A program made the translations under genes and the position numbers. The notes beneath the pieces were generated by a model, which had not been told where the DNA came from, ran no database searches, and worked only from the letters and a program-made list of their open reading frames with translations. Below are positions 11,479 to 21,003 of a DNA stretch of 64,000 nt, piece by piece. Numbering within the stretch: the stretch's first letter is position 1; each line of letters starts with the position of its first letter. The DNA is from Cercospora beticola (Eukaryota > Ascomycota > Dothideomycetes > Mycosphaerellales > Mycosphaerellaceae), in NCBI RefSeq assembly GCF_033473495.1, contig NC_088937.1:558001-622000 (forward strand), written 5' to 3'.

Positions 11479-11902
11479 TTAAGCATCATCGACGATGCGA
11501 AGCGCCTATTCGGGTGTTAGTTGACGCGTGGCACGGTACGCAACGACACGGACACACCTTCTCGTTGCCGTAAGCTTGTGCAGCTTCGGCTTCGGCACCA
11601 GCATCTCTTTGATCGACGATCCGAAGAGCCTTCTCGTTGCCGTATGCTTGTGCGGCTTCAGCACCAGCGTCTCTCTGATCAACGATTCGGAGAGCCTTCT
11701 CATTGCCGTATGCTTGGGCAGCTTTTGCACCCGCATCTCTCGCGGCGGGGACTCGGAGAGCCTTCTCATTGCCATAGGCCTGTGCAGCCGATTCCGCAGC
11801 GATCAAATTGGTTGGACGGCTATATGCCTGAGGAGCCACAGGTGCTGCTGCCACCGACAGAACCATCGCGGCCAGACCCGCGGTCAAGTATAGGAATTGC
11901 AT
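11479..11902 (-). CDS. Secreted multi-repeat peptide precursor (candidate RiPP precursor), 2 exons
   Basis: Exons 11558-11902 and 11479-11505 give 123 residues. Residues 1-20 are a clear signal peptide ending AAA. The rest is four near-identical copies of AQAYGNEKALR, starting at residues 40, 62, 84 and 108, joined by spacers VPAARDAGAK, IVDQRDAGAE and IVDQRDAGAEAE. A degenerate PQAYSRP at 24-30 may be a fifth copy. Spacers are X-Ala dipeptides (DA, GA, KA, EA), suited to stepwise dipeptidyl trimming, behind a single Arg. No Lys-Arg Kex2 site is present. The 52-nt intron (branch CTAAC, end ATAG) splits the fourth copy; after splicing it finishes as ALRIVDDA and stops. Signal peptide plus repeated short peptides is the architecture of UstA-type and other repeat precursors, and a UstYa gene lies opposite. 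A repetitive cell-wall protein or pheromone-like peptide remains possible. Confidence 0.75.
11558..11785 (-). repeat. Coding tandem repeat of about 66 bp, four copies
   Basis: The repeated unit encodes AQAYGNEKALR plus a spacer. Unit spacing is 66, 66 and 72 bases, so the last spacer is longer by exactly two codons. The final copy continues after the intron at 11505. Confidence 0.9.
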
Positions 11903-12583
11903 GGTTGCTGGGGGTAAGAAGATTGTTGAGAGGATGTTGGTGAGCGGCTCGATAGAGTCTGGACGCCAGGTCCTTTTACTTGTACCTCCAGCGTCATGTG
12001 CTTTTTGCGCTTGTACGAGGCATCTCAAGTGGCTGATGCAAGGGCCTTGGGCTGCATAGTGAGCCTCGGGAGGCGGCATGAGATCGACACAGCTCGACAC
12101 AGTCGAAGCTCCTCCTCTGCGTCTGGAGCCTTCGACCTGTCCGTGGCGGACACACCTCCCATGCTTATCGACGACTGGCGATCGCTTTGGAACACGCCAA
12201 CCGCTGAAACATGGCCTACTGGCAATGCCGCACAATACTATCGTGGCAGCTGCTGTTTCAACATCACATCTCGAGGCGGTACTCTGGTATAGTCGCATCC
12301 GCATAAAAGGTGGACGCGTGCAGTGCCAGTGGTGCCAAGTAACCTAGCCGTAGCCTTGGTATTCAGCTCGTCTGCGAGTGGCTGGCTGCAGCCTCTAAGC
12401 TTGTGCAGAAACGGCAGGTGAAGTGCTATTAAGCGAACGTGCATGAATATGCATAACTCAAATCAACCAAGAGACGCCGTTGACGAGACAGACACGATCG
12501 CCCTACCACATGGCTTCGCAGACACTCAAGAGAAATCCGACAAGCAGTGCGACCTTTTGTAAAGTGATCGTTGGACAGAGCTA
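11903..12583. promoter_or_regulatory. Divergent promoter of the repeat precursor and the UstYa gene
   Basis: 681 bases separate the two divergent start codons. No other gene is convincing here; overlapping frames have no family resemblance. A shared regulatory region would allow co-expression of precursor and tailoring enzyme. That is inference: no specific motif was recognised. Confidence 0.55.
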
Positions 12584-13851
12584 ATGGAAGCATCGCAATC
12601 ACATCCCATGCAGACGGCAAACAGTCGACGCGGCTCTTCGGATGACCTTGATGCACCAAGCTCCAGCAGCGAAGCGCGGTTACTCGACGGAGTAGCCTGG
12701 GAGAAGGCTGCGACTTCACCTCAGCACTCTCCCTCGCCTACCTTCTGCCGCCGCCACTGCATAACGATTCTGAACTTCTGCCTATTCATCATATCATGCA
12801 CACTTTTCACACTATCATTCTCCACCCCAGAGCGCAGCAATAATTGGCTACTGCAAAAGACTTCTTTCTACTGTAAGACAATCCACTGGGTTCAGAGGGA
12901 CACCATTGCTGAGACGCTCTTCCAACAGCTCCCATCTTCTCCCGCTACGACATAGACTTCCAACAAAAGACTGTTGTCGGACCACTTTTCAACGAAGACA
13001 GCCTTTCAGCCGAAGAGGCACTCCTCCGCGCTTACCCATCCCCCGAGACCGAAGCTCTATGGGATGAGTACGAAGAAATAGGAACTCTGATCATCTCCTC
13101 CGATGATGTCCGACTACTTGGGAAAGACCCTAGCACGACCGTGAAAGCACCCGTGGATTTCGGTTCGTACTCTCCCGTTCATGTACTGCTTGATTCTACA
13201 GACATCCTAACGCAATCTTTTGTATCTATAGGCTACGGCCCAGACGCCCATCTCGCCATGCTCGACGGCCAACACGCCATCCACTGCCTTAACACTCTCC
13301 GTCGATACGCTTATCGAGAATACTTCTACCCGAACCTCACAGCCTCGACCACTCCTGGCAAAAGTCCTTTCTCGCCATTGGCTGAAGCACATCTTAGTCA
13401 TTGTCTACATATTTTATTGCAGACGCTGACTTGTAAACCTTCGTTTGATTTGATTACTATGAATGTAAGTTCAGTACCCTTCGCATGTTTGCTTTACTGT
13501 GGTCGCTGACACTTCATATCAGTGGGTCGAAACACAAATCAACCCTTACCCAGACTTTGCGATCAATAAGAAGTGCATCGATTACAAGCAGATGAAGAAT
13601 TGGCAAACGAAGAATAAGTTGTCAAAAGAGCAGTGGTTGGAAGTGGGGGATCGAGGGCCGCAGAAGGAGGACAAGGTGAGTGCCGCGAGCTCAACCAGCT
13701 CAGCTTTGAGATGTGTTGGAACTCCTTTCGGATCAATGTACTAATGCGATAAAAGGTCTTCCCTATGGCCCCGAAATTGGCTGAATGGGTGGCTTCGACA
13801 GACGCAGAGACTGGAGACAAGAAGACGGAGCAGGTGGACCATCATGATTGA
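12584..13851 (+). CDS. UstYa-family (DUF3328) oxidase, 5 exons
   Basis: Exons 12584-12872, 12929-13162, 13232-13464, 13523-13675 and 13756-13851 give 334 residues, all junctions in phase. A cytosolic Ser-rich N-terminus is followed by one membrane helix at about 60-79 (ITILNFCLFIISCTLFTLSF). The UstYa signature follows: SPIFSRYDIDF, then two HxxHC motifs, HAIHC at 189-193 within DGQHAIHCLNTLRR and HLSHC at 228-232, then Cys242. Known family members are copper-dependent oxidases that cyclise or oxidise ribosomal peptides (ustiloxin, asperipin and related dikaritins), and a minority act in other pathways. Its divergent neighbour encodes a secreted repeat precursor, the expected substrate type. 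No tyrosinase-type oxidase, S41 peptidase or methyltransferase occurs nearby. Confidence 0.92.
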
Positions 13852-15022
13852 ATACTAAATAGAGGCAGACCAGCACTGAGCAATCTTATGCGAGAACAAA
13901 CAGCATATTTCCAGTATTGTGTGCTCTTATAATCCTCTCTACTTGCGCTTAATTCGCCATAGTCTGCCTTAGTTTGCCTTAGTTGCGCTTAATTCGTCTA
14001 CCTTCACACAAACGAGCTGCTTAATCTGCCTTAATTCAATGGTCATTTCTCTTAATCACACTCTTCATCGTAGTCTAAATCGCAACCCCAACGGCGCTCT
14101 GGATCACACTCTGGATCACACTCTGGATCACATTCTTGGCGCCAGGTATTGAAAGAAGCCTGCGTATCGGGCGCTAGATGCAAGAGGAGAATGTTGGTGT
14201 GCCGTCGACCACGCATCGACCACGGTTTCGCTAACCGTCTCGCCTGTGCCGAGCATGTTTTATCTCGTATAATGACGGCAACAGTCAGCTTGTGGTCTAT
14301 TCTCGGGCCGCTCTGGTCAACACATGTACTGGGAACGAGATTAATTTTCAAGAGGGAACCTTTGAGGACGACAGAGCTGAGGAGAAGGTATTGAAAGAAA
14401 TCAATCATACTTTTGCATTTCGACGGAATTCTGTCTACTTATCCTCCGCATCATAGTTCATCATTTCATATGCTGCGAAAACAAATTTCTCGCTGCTTCA
14501 TACTCTGTCGTACTTCTTTCATCCAAATGTTCCTCTTGCCACAGCCCTAGCCAATTCTCAATCTGACCGAATAATGAGCGAAGTGCTGCTCAGAAATTGC
14601 CAAGAAGTCCAGGTAAATTGTGGTTTGCAAGTTTGCTCTAGTTCGCCGGTCGTGGTGGTGATCGTAGCAGTCAGTAGCTGCGTCTGGTGCTGAGATACAT
14701 GAATGAAGTCATAGCGTTGCTTTGTATCGTTTCTTTTGTGTTCTGTGGTGCCGCTGTAGCTGAAGCGTCATGTCAAGTGGCAGAGATAGCGAGGTGAAGA
14801 ACCTGCCGTGCTACACGTCTCTTAGAAACATCGATAGCTCATTCAAATGCGCCGGGATGCGGAGAATGCGCGTGAAAGCGGGTGGGATCGTACTTCGTAG
14901 CAGGTGAAGGTCTGATAAGAAGCGGTCGTGGCTCGTGGCTCGGTCGTAGAAGCGCTTGCTTCTTTCATATCGTATCGCGTCGTTTCGTGTTAGATCATGT
15001 CGAGTCGTAGCGTTGCGTCATT
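13852..15022. other. Gene-free stretch with short repeats
   Basis: Contains irregular copies of a CTTAATTCG/TGCCTTAG-type motif (about 13945-14040) and three 12-bp copies of ctggatcacact at 14099-14134. An ATG frame on the minus strand (14052-14408, 118 codons) translates these as repeated Glu-Cys-Asp-Pro, but nothing else supports a gene. The rest up to 15022 shows nothing recognisable. Confidence 0.5.
14099..14134. repeat. Three tandem 12-bp repeats
   Basis: Two exact copies and one near-copy of ctggatcacact. The length is a multiple of three, so it stays open in the minus-strand frame as ECDP repeats. Confidence 0.8.
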
Positions 15023-16547
15023 TCAAGGACGTTCCAGATCATCAACATCAAGCACATGGCCTTCAGAGTTGATACCCATCGGGCGAGGCAAGTCATGAAG
15101 AGGAACCTCGGGTCCAGAAGTCATGATGGTAACGAGTGGAATTGTGTAGACGACCGGCAAATCGCCCTCGAAAGTCACAGTCTCAAGCCCGCGAACTTCA
15201 GTCAAAGCTTTGAGTTTAGAAGCAAGGACGTTATCTGGGTAGACTTGACCTGGGAAACCCAAGAAGTCGGGCTTCTTGTGGTCGTTGAAGGTGATCTTGA
15301 GATGCTTGAGCGCCTGGCTATTCGCGAGAGCGCGGATGAAGCGCGGCTCGAAGTTGAAGACCCAGAACCAGCCTTGCATATTGATATGTATCGTCGTGAC
15401 GCGCTCGAGAGTGCGACGAGGGATGAGGCCGAGGACGCTTGGGATCTTGCAGTCTTGGTCGTCGAAAGTCTTGTCTGCAGGGAAAGTGATGTTGAGAGGC
15501 TTCTTCGCAAGGACTTCGGCGGCTTCTTCATGCATCTGCCTGTTGACGACGAGGACAGTGGGTGTCGTTCGAAGTGGGAATGGAAACGTTGCGGTCCTGT
15601 CCGGCCAGTCGGCAAGGCCGTCGGCGAGCTTGTTGGACACGTCTGACCAGTCGAGGGAGTGCTCGTAGATCATGTCGCGGATCTCTCGAGGAAGGCTGAA
15701 GAATTTGCATGCCGGACCTTCCATGAGCTCCTTGGCTCTAGCAGCTTCATCGACATTGAGACCGCGGAGTATCACCTCGCCGATACCTCGTGCTTTGCTC
15801 AAAGTCGCAAGGGCTTTAGTCATTGTGTCGCGGAAGCCACACTTGAATCTGCCGCTTTCGTGACAAATTGTCATGTGCTCCACCAGCCCAGGAGCGTTGA
15901 GCTCTACGGTCAACTTCTTAAGCTTGTGCTCGCCGGTGCTCAAAAGCTCACCGAGTTGCTTCAGTAGGTTGATGTACCCAAACCAGCTCACCGTTCGGCC
16001 CCAGTGGTCGGTCGTGCCATGGCCAGCATCTGTGATCTCGATGCTGGATAGCTTGCGAATAACGTTGGGAGAGATGACATCCTCAAGTCTGTGGCCCAGG
16101 AGTCCATGCTGGAAAGTGACACTGTATAGGGTTAGCCATTGTGTTTGTCATACAGGTTCGAGGACGACAAACCCTTGCTTCTGGAGCACCCACGATGCCT
16201 CGTTCGAGATCTGCTTGCAGACCAAGAAGATCGGAGGCGTAGATTTGAGCGACGCGCGTTGCTTGCGGGGCGATTTGGTCTTCTTGACACAGACAGCTTT
16301 TTCTAAATCCTTGTCGAAGAATTGGTTCAGGGTCGTGAGATCTATGGCGAAGGCATAGACCATGTTGCGGAGCTCCGGTGGCAGAAGGAGAAAAGGGAAG
16401 GTCTTCTTGATGACATTGACCTGGAAGCGAGTGACCCGACGCCTGCTCTCGAAGAGTTGCTTGGAGGTGACGCGGTCCTACGTTGAACGTAACTCAGTAT
16501 AAGGCACCAGGTGTCATTGGAACGTGCGGCCGACATTGACTTACCAT
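15023..16547 (-). CDS. F-box-like/2EXR protein with internally duplicated domain, 3 exons
   Basis: Exons 16545-16547 (the ATG alone), 16154-16477 and 15023-16108 give 470 residues. Two copies of the fungal F-box-like 2EXR block are visible: FPFLLLPPELRNMVYAFAID near residue 24 and FFSLPREIRDMIYEHSLDW near residue 265. Each is followed by a P-x-x-LV-x-x-Q-x-x-x-EA segment. Such proteins are abundant in dothideomycetes; F-box relatives recruit substrates to SCF ubiquitin ligases, but the role here is unknown. The 45-nt intron 2 (16109-16153) passes over an earlier AG too close to its branch and uses tttccag. The start codon immediately followed by gtaagt is unusual. Alternatively the second half is a separate gene. 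Confidence 0.65.
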
Positions 16548-17174
16548 TGTTCAGGCAGGAGTCGTTGGTGGTCGGTGCCTCACGTCGGTGGTTAGGATGC
16601 TGGTGTGCCAACAATACTGGCACTGCTGCGCAATAGATGGTAGATGACTGAAGGTGAGTGACGAATTGTTGTTGTAAGAAGATTGTGGTTCAAGTGGCAG
16701 CAAGAAGAGCAACAGAAGACATGGGGTGGATGGCCATGCATGCCAGCTGGCTGCCTGCTACCAGTGGCGCTACCAGTTTCATGTGGCAGAGTGAAGAATA
16801 GAACTTCCAGTGGCCTGCATGATGGGGTTGGGGAGCAAACGGGGGAGCCCTGAGGTCGTGGTGGGAGTCCGCCGGGCCTGTGTTGGGAGGCCTGGCTGAG
16901 CACTCCCAGATACCTCCATCGTGACCGGGAATCCGATTGCCAGTATAGACAGCCCAATGGCGAATAAGCTTGCAATACCATGACCTTCTGTGCAAAATCT
17001 TCAGCCATTGTGATATTGTTCTTGAGACAGCCCAGGTCTATTGTCGACCAATGTCCCGAGCCTGTCCCGATTGTTCATCACACCTCTCCCAGCGCCGTGC
17101 TTCACCCAATCCTCAGCTGCAACTTCAGCTGCCAGCTCGGGCAAAAATGAGCAATTAGCGCGCATTAGCTTGTT
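16548..17174. other. Intergenic region
   Basis: Upstream of the F-box-like gene and downstream of the phosphatase. Minus-strand frames at 16592-17008 have no motif or family resemblance. Nothing else is seen. Confidence 0.5.
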
Positions 17175-17744
17175 TCAGAGCTTAGGCACAGGCGCTTGGC
17201 GGCGATATGAGCGGAAAGAATACCAGTCACGATAGACATCGCGTTCATTTACCCAAGCCTCGTAGATTTGCTTGGCTGTCTCCTGATTATCTGCTTGGAG
17301 CATGCGCTGGTATACATCCAATTGCTCCATGAATCCAGGGTTCGGCTCGCAAACACCTCGCCCTTCACGAAGCTGCTCGAGAGCTTCATCAGGAGTGAGG
17401 GCGTATTTCCACATGAGGTATGCGATGACGACAGTTGCCGAGCGGCTCTTGCCCATTGCGCAGTGGACGAAAACGGCGCCGCCTTTACTTAGTGCCTCGT
17501 CGATGAATGCTGTGGTCTTCGGGAGGTGTTCCAGGAGATTCTCGTTCGGGTCATCGTCGAGCTTAATATGCATGCGCTTGTACGCATTGAGGTATTCTGC
17601 TTCGTAGAGCTCGTAGTCCAGCACGCTGATTACATGCGTGATCTTCGACTGTTGGAACAGCGGCTGCTGTGAATACAGCGCTGCATAGCCGCCGATCCAG
17701 AGGCCGCCACCTTCTGTTCGCGGCACTTTGTCCAGCCAGCCCAT
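17175..17744 (-). CDS. Dual-specificity protein phosphatase
   Basis: A single exon of 189 residues starting MGWLDKVP. The frame is open further upstream, but only to a GTG at 17774, so the ATG at 17744 is chosen. The catalytic signature is VFVHCAMGKSRSAT, the HCxxGxxRS loop with nucleophilic Cys and phosphate-binding Arg. The upstream LDDDPNENLLEHLP supplies the general-acid Asp region. The order of elements (IGGYAALYS, HVISVLDY, signature, then the AYLM helix) is that of DSP phosphatases related to the catalytic half of Yvh1/DUSP12. The cysteine-rich zinc-binding C-terminus of Yvh1 is absent. The substrate is unknown, probably phosphoprotein or phosphorylated RNA/lipid. It is divergent from the membrane-protein gene at 18650. 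Confidence 0.9.
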   Translation of the reverse strand: MGWLDKVPRTEGGGLWIGGYAALYSQQPLFQQSKITHVISVLDYELYEAEYLNAYKRMHIKLDDDPNENLLEHLPKTTAFIDEALSKGGAVFVHCAMGKSRSATVVIAYLMWKYALTPDEALEQLREGRGVCEPNPGFMEQLDVYQRMLQADNQETAKQIYEAWVNERDVYRDWYSFRSYRRQAPVPKL

Positions 17745-18649
17745 TGTGAAGGAGAACGCTTTTCGCCAACGCACTTTTCAGAGATTTGTGGGAAAGTGAG
17801 AGACGAAGCAGGAACATGTGAAGTGAGCTGAAGTCGGGAAACTTTTGGGCTTCACCTCGGCTCGGCAAATCCAAGCCTCACTCGATTACATGCCATCTTT
17901 GACTCCTGACCATCAACTCTTGACAGCGTTGCAATATCATCAAGCACTACAGACTACATTCTGGCGATGCGAAGATGTAGACGGTGTAGTTGATACATCT
18001 TCAGCTCAAGCATGTCCGCACCCGGCGAGTGTGAAGCCGAAATCGCGATTCCTTGGTTGCGATGACTGAGCGAGCCACGCACCTTCAGCACGTTGATGCC
18101 TTCGCAAGGCCATACTGACGAACTCACCTACACAGACGACATAGATTTTACAGCAAGCTCCTGGGAAACATATACACTTTACCAACACCGCAGACCGCTC
18201 CCATCCAAGAAACTCAGATACCCCGTCATCGCACACGGCAGAGACCCGTTTCACGGAAAGCGCGACATTGAACAATGAATCCACCTCTATTCAAGACTGA
18301 ACAAAGCGAAGCGACATTCACGCTCTATTGTACACCATCGTTACCTCTAGCCGACAATGCTATTCACGAATGCGCCATTCACACGCTTTGTTCTTCTCCC
18401 TCCTCTTTCTTCCAACAGATAAAGAATCCTCTCCCACAATGCCTTCTGTGACCACGGTATAAGGAACACTCTCGCACCCACGCTGTTGCGCTCGCAGTAC
18501 CGTGTCTCAAATTCCCAAACCGAGTAGCACACTCAGCCCTGCGATCTTTACCTGAACCACAACACGACACACTCGAGCTAGTTCCGGTTAACAGCTTGAG
18601 AGAAATCATCTCCGCCTCCCACTTTCTCCCGACGAAGAAAAAGACCAAC
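17745..18649. other. Divergent intergenic region
   Basis: 905 bases between the phosphatase and the membrane-protein gene. The frames present lack ATG starts or family resemblance. It presumably holds both promoters; no motif was recognised. Confidence 0.5.
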
Positions 18650-19225
18650 ATGCATCTCCACGCTGTGCACCGCAGCGACTACTACTCCGTCCCGAAGGAG
18701 CTCTACCAGTCCTCAATCTTGACTCGCGACATGCCCAAGACGGGCGAAGGCAAGGAAGAACCCACCTGGAAAATCCTCGGAAAAGTCCTCATCGCACTCG
18801 CAGTAATTTTCAGCCTCATCGCAGTCGTCTCTTACATCTACAGCAAGATTCGAGCTCGTCGCTTGAGTCGCAGAGTCCGAGGACAAATGGCGCACCTCGA
18901 ATCCGGATCGCTTCGCAAGATGCAGAATCCACGAACAGCGGCCAAGCAGAAGCCTGTGCAGTCAGCCTTTGTTGGACAGAAACTCCCGCATCCAGATGAT
19001 TATGATCTGGGCAACCAGCGTACTCCACAATCCTACGATATGGGAGTGATCACCAAGCCTGGTGCCAGTCACGCACGGCAATGGGCAAGACCGAGACATG
19101 CTGAGATGGACACTGGCTTCGAGAAGGCACCGGTCAGAGGTAGTGTGATTGAAGTTCCGGCTGGCGTCCAGCGACAGGAGCATCCTGAGCGTTCGCGTGC
19201 GCGGGACAGCTGGGAGAAGTTTTGA
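18650..19225 (+). CDS. Small single-pass membrane protein of unknown function
   Basis: 191 residues without introns, starting at the first in-frame ATG (18650). Residues about 44-66 form one strongly hydrophobic helix (ILGKVLIALAVIFSLIAVVS) followed at once by a very basic stretch (KIRARRLSRRVRG), so the C-terminal tail is predicted to be cytosolic. The tail is hydrophilic and disordered, rich in Pro, Arg and Gln. I do not recognise the family. The short extracellular or lumenal N-terminus has no obvious signal peptide. Confidence 0.65.
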   Translation: MHLHAVHRSDYYSVPKELYQSSILTRDMPKTGEGKEEPTWKILGKVLIALAVIFSLIAVVSYIYSKIRARRLSRRVRGQMAHLESGSLRKMQNPRTAAKQKPVQSAFVGQKLPHPDDYDLGNQRTPQSYDMGVITKPGASHARQWARPRHAEMDTGFEKAPVRGSVIEVPAGVQRQEHPERSRARDSWEKF

Positions 19226-20442
19226 GGTGCCGCTGACAGAGTAGTGTGAGCAAAGACATTGCCCGATTCGAAATTTAGATGTGAACGATAATGTAGGTCC
19301 TGGTGACTTGCAGCAATGAATAATGATTACTCTTCTTCAAACCTTTAGAAACTCTCCAGACATGTTTCTCCTCTCTGATAGTTCTGTGTAGTCGATTGTG
19401 TATCCCGTGAGGATACCTGCGCCATGTAAGCCGACCACTCGAGGTCAGTATCTCGTGGCGAGTTCTGGATGGTCCTCTAATCGGCCCATTTCAGCTTGAG
19501 CTGACGTCCAACTTGACTTCGTGATCGGCAGGCTGTGTAACACTTGCGATCAGCGTGCTTGATGCAGAATGCCTCATAATACTTGGGTAGCAAGACAAAA
19601 TTGCCGTTCAATGTGTAGCTACATTCAGAGCTGTACAAATCTTACCTCGTCACCCGCACATCAGAGATTTCGACGCCAGTGTGGTAGCTCGCCGGCAGTA
19701 GAAGCGAGCATGTAAAGGGACAGCGCAAGGCTGCTGCTAATCATGCTCTCCGCTGACGGAGATGGCAGCTACGTCCAGTTGCGATACATGGGTACATAGA
19801 TCTCAGATGGCGTCCGCCATCACCGTAACGCGCTCGGCTATATCGCGTGGGCATTGGTTCGCAGCGGTCGGCGCGATGAGATGGTGGGGGGACGCGAGAA
19901 GCAATGAGCTGTAGCTCGACGACAAGTAGCCGCCTTCGCGGCAATAATGATGCATTACCAAGGTGGTCCGCGGCGTAGTCATGGTAGATGAATTATACTT
20001 GTATAAGGTCGCTCGGCGGTCGTGTTGCTGAACATGTCTTGTCGTGACAAAGAGTCTTGTGATTGAGAGGGAAAGAACGACGTCTTTGTTCGGAGCAAGG
20101 AGCGATCGCGTGCCGATTCGGGCCTTCTCGGAAGCTTGCAGTCACAGACGGCAGTGACCTTTGACGAAACGCGGATTGGAGACTTTGTGTTCTCCATGCC
20201 GCAACTCTGCCACTGCTGCACGACATCGACTAGCACTACCACACGCCGCTTCACGACTCGCTCCCGACATCACCACAACCTCATCAGCGCACCCCAGTGA
20301 CCGCAGCGACAGGGAGAGTAATCGCCGGCGGCCGACCGGGACAAGACGAAATCTGCCACACGCCCTCGGCTGCTGGACGGTCGAGGACATATGCGTTTCC
20401 CCAAGTGACGACACCACTGGAAAGAGTCACACATCCACCGCC
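19226..20442. other. Intergenic region
   Basis: 1.2 kb without a supported gene. The frame that runs into the next CDS is open from 20161, but only a TTG start exists before 20443. Nothing else was recognised. Confidence 0.5.
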
Positions 20443-21003
20443 ATGCCTACACAAAGACCATCCTTCCTCGGTGGCTTCCTTACAGCTTTCCGAGCGCATT
20501 CCTCCCCACAGCATAAAGCTTCGTCCTTGAACACAGCGGCCGCGGTTGCGGGCACAGCAACAATATGGACAGCAGCACCACAACCCGCCAGAAATCCCTC
20601 ACCCGGGCCCGAGACGACAGTCACGAGTCCTAAGCCAATCAACACCAAGACGAACCCGTACACAACTCAGTCATCCACGTCACATACGACAGACCGACAA
20701 CTAGTAGCATATCCTCCTTCTCTCGAGCACAGCGTGAGTCCGTTGACTCATCTACCACGATCACCTCCTTCGCCTGGTCCACAGAACAAATCTCAGCCAA
20801 ACTACCCTTCGGTGCAGGATGTGCGGCGATCGAGGCGAGGGAGCGACAGCAGTACCGAAGGGTATCGGGAAGTGCGAAATGGCAGCGAAAAGTGGTTCAT
20901 CGGAGGGCTGACTTCGAATGGCGAAGAGCGGTACTACAAGCTGAGCATGGTAAAACGAGACAAGAGCTCCGACCGGATATCGACGGATCAAATGAGTTTA
21001 TGA
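20443..21003 (+). CDS. Conserved ascomycete protein of unknown function
   Basis: A single exon of 186 residues starting MPTQRPSFLGGFLTAF. Both ends look conserved while the middle (about 25-115) is Thr/Ser/Pro-rich and disordered. The C-terminal block is SEKWFIGGLTSNGEERYYKL followed by SMVKRDKSSDRISTDQMSL. I recall similar short proteins with a W-x-IGG-x-T-x-x-GEER-Y-KL end in filamentous ascomycetes, but no function. No signal peptide or membrane segment is clear. Confidence 0.7.
   Translation: MPTQRPSFLGGFLTAFRAHSSPQHKASSLNTAAAVAGTATIWTAAPQPARNPSPGPETTVTSPKPINTKTNPYTTQSSTSHTTDRQLVAYPPSLEHSVSPLTHLPRSPPSPGPQNKSQPNYPSVQDVRRSRRGSDSSTEGYREVRNGSEKWFIGGLTSNGEERYYKLSMVKRDKSSDRISTDQMSL

Noticed and set aside
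11479..11902. Sex-pheromone (alpha-factor) precursor
   Set aside because: The layout with X-Ala spacers is similar, but the repeats lack the W-C-x-x-x-G-Q-x-C-W type core of ascomycete alpha pheromones and have no Lys-Arg sites. Kept only as an alternative.
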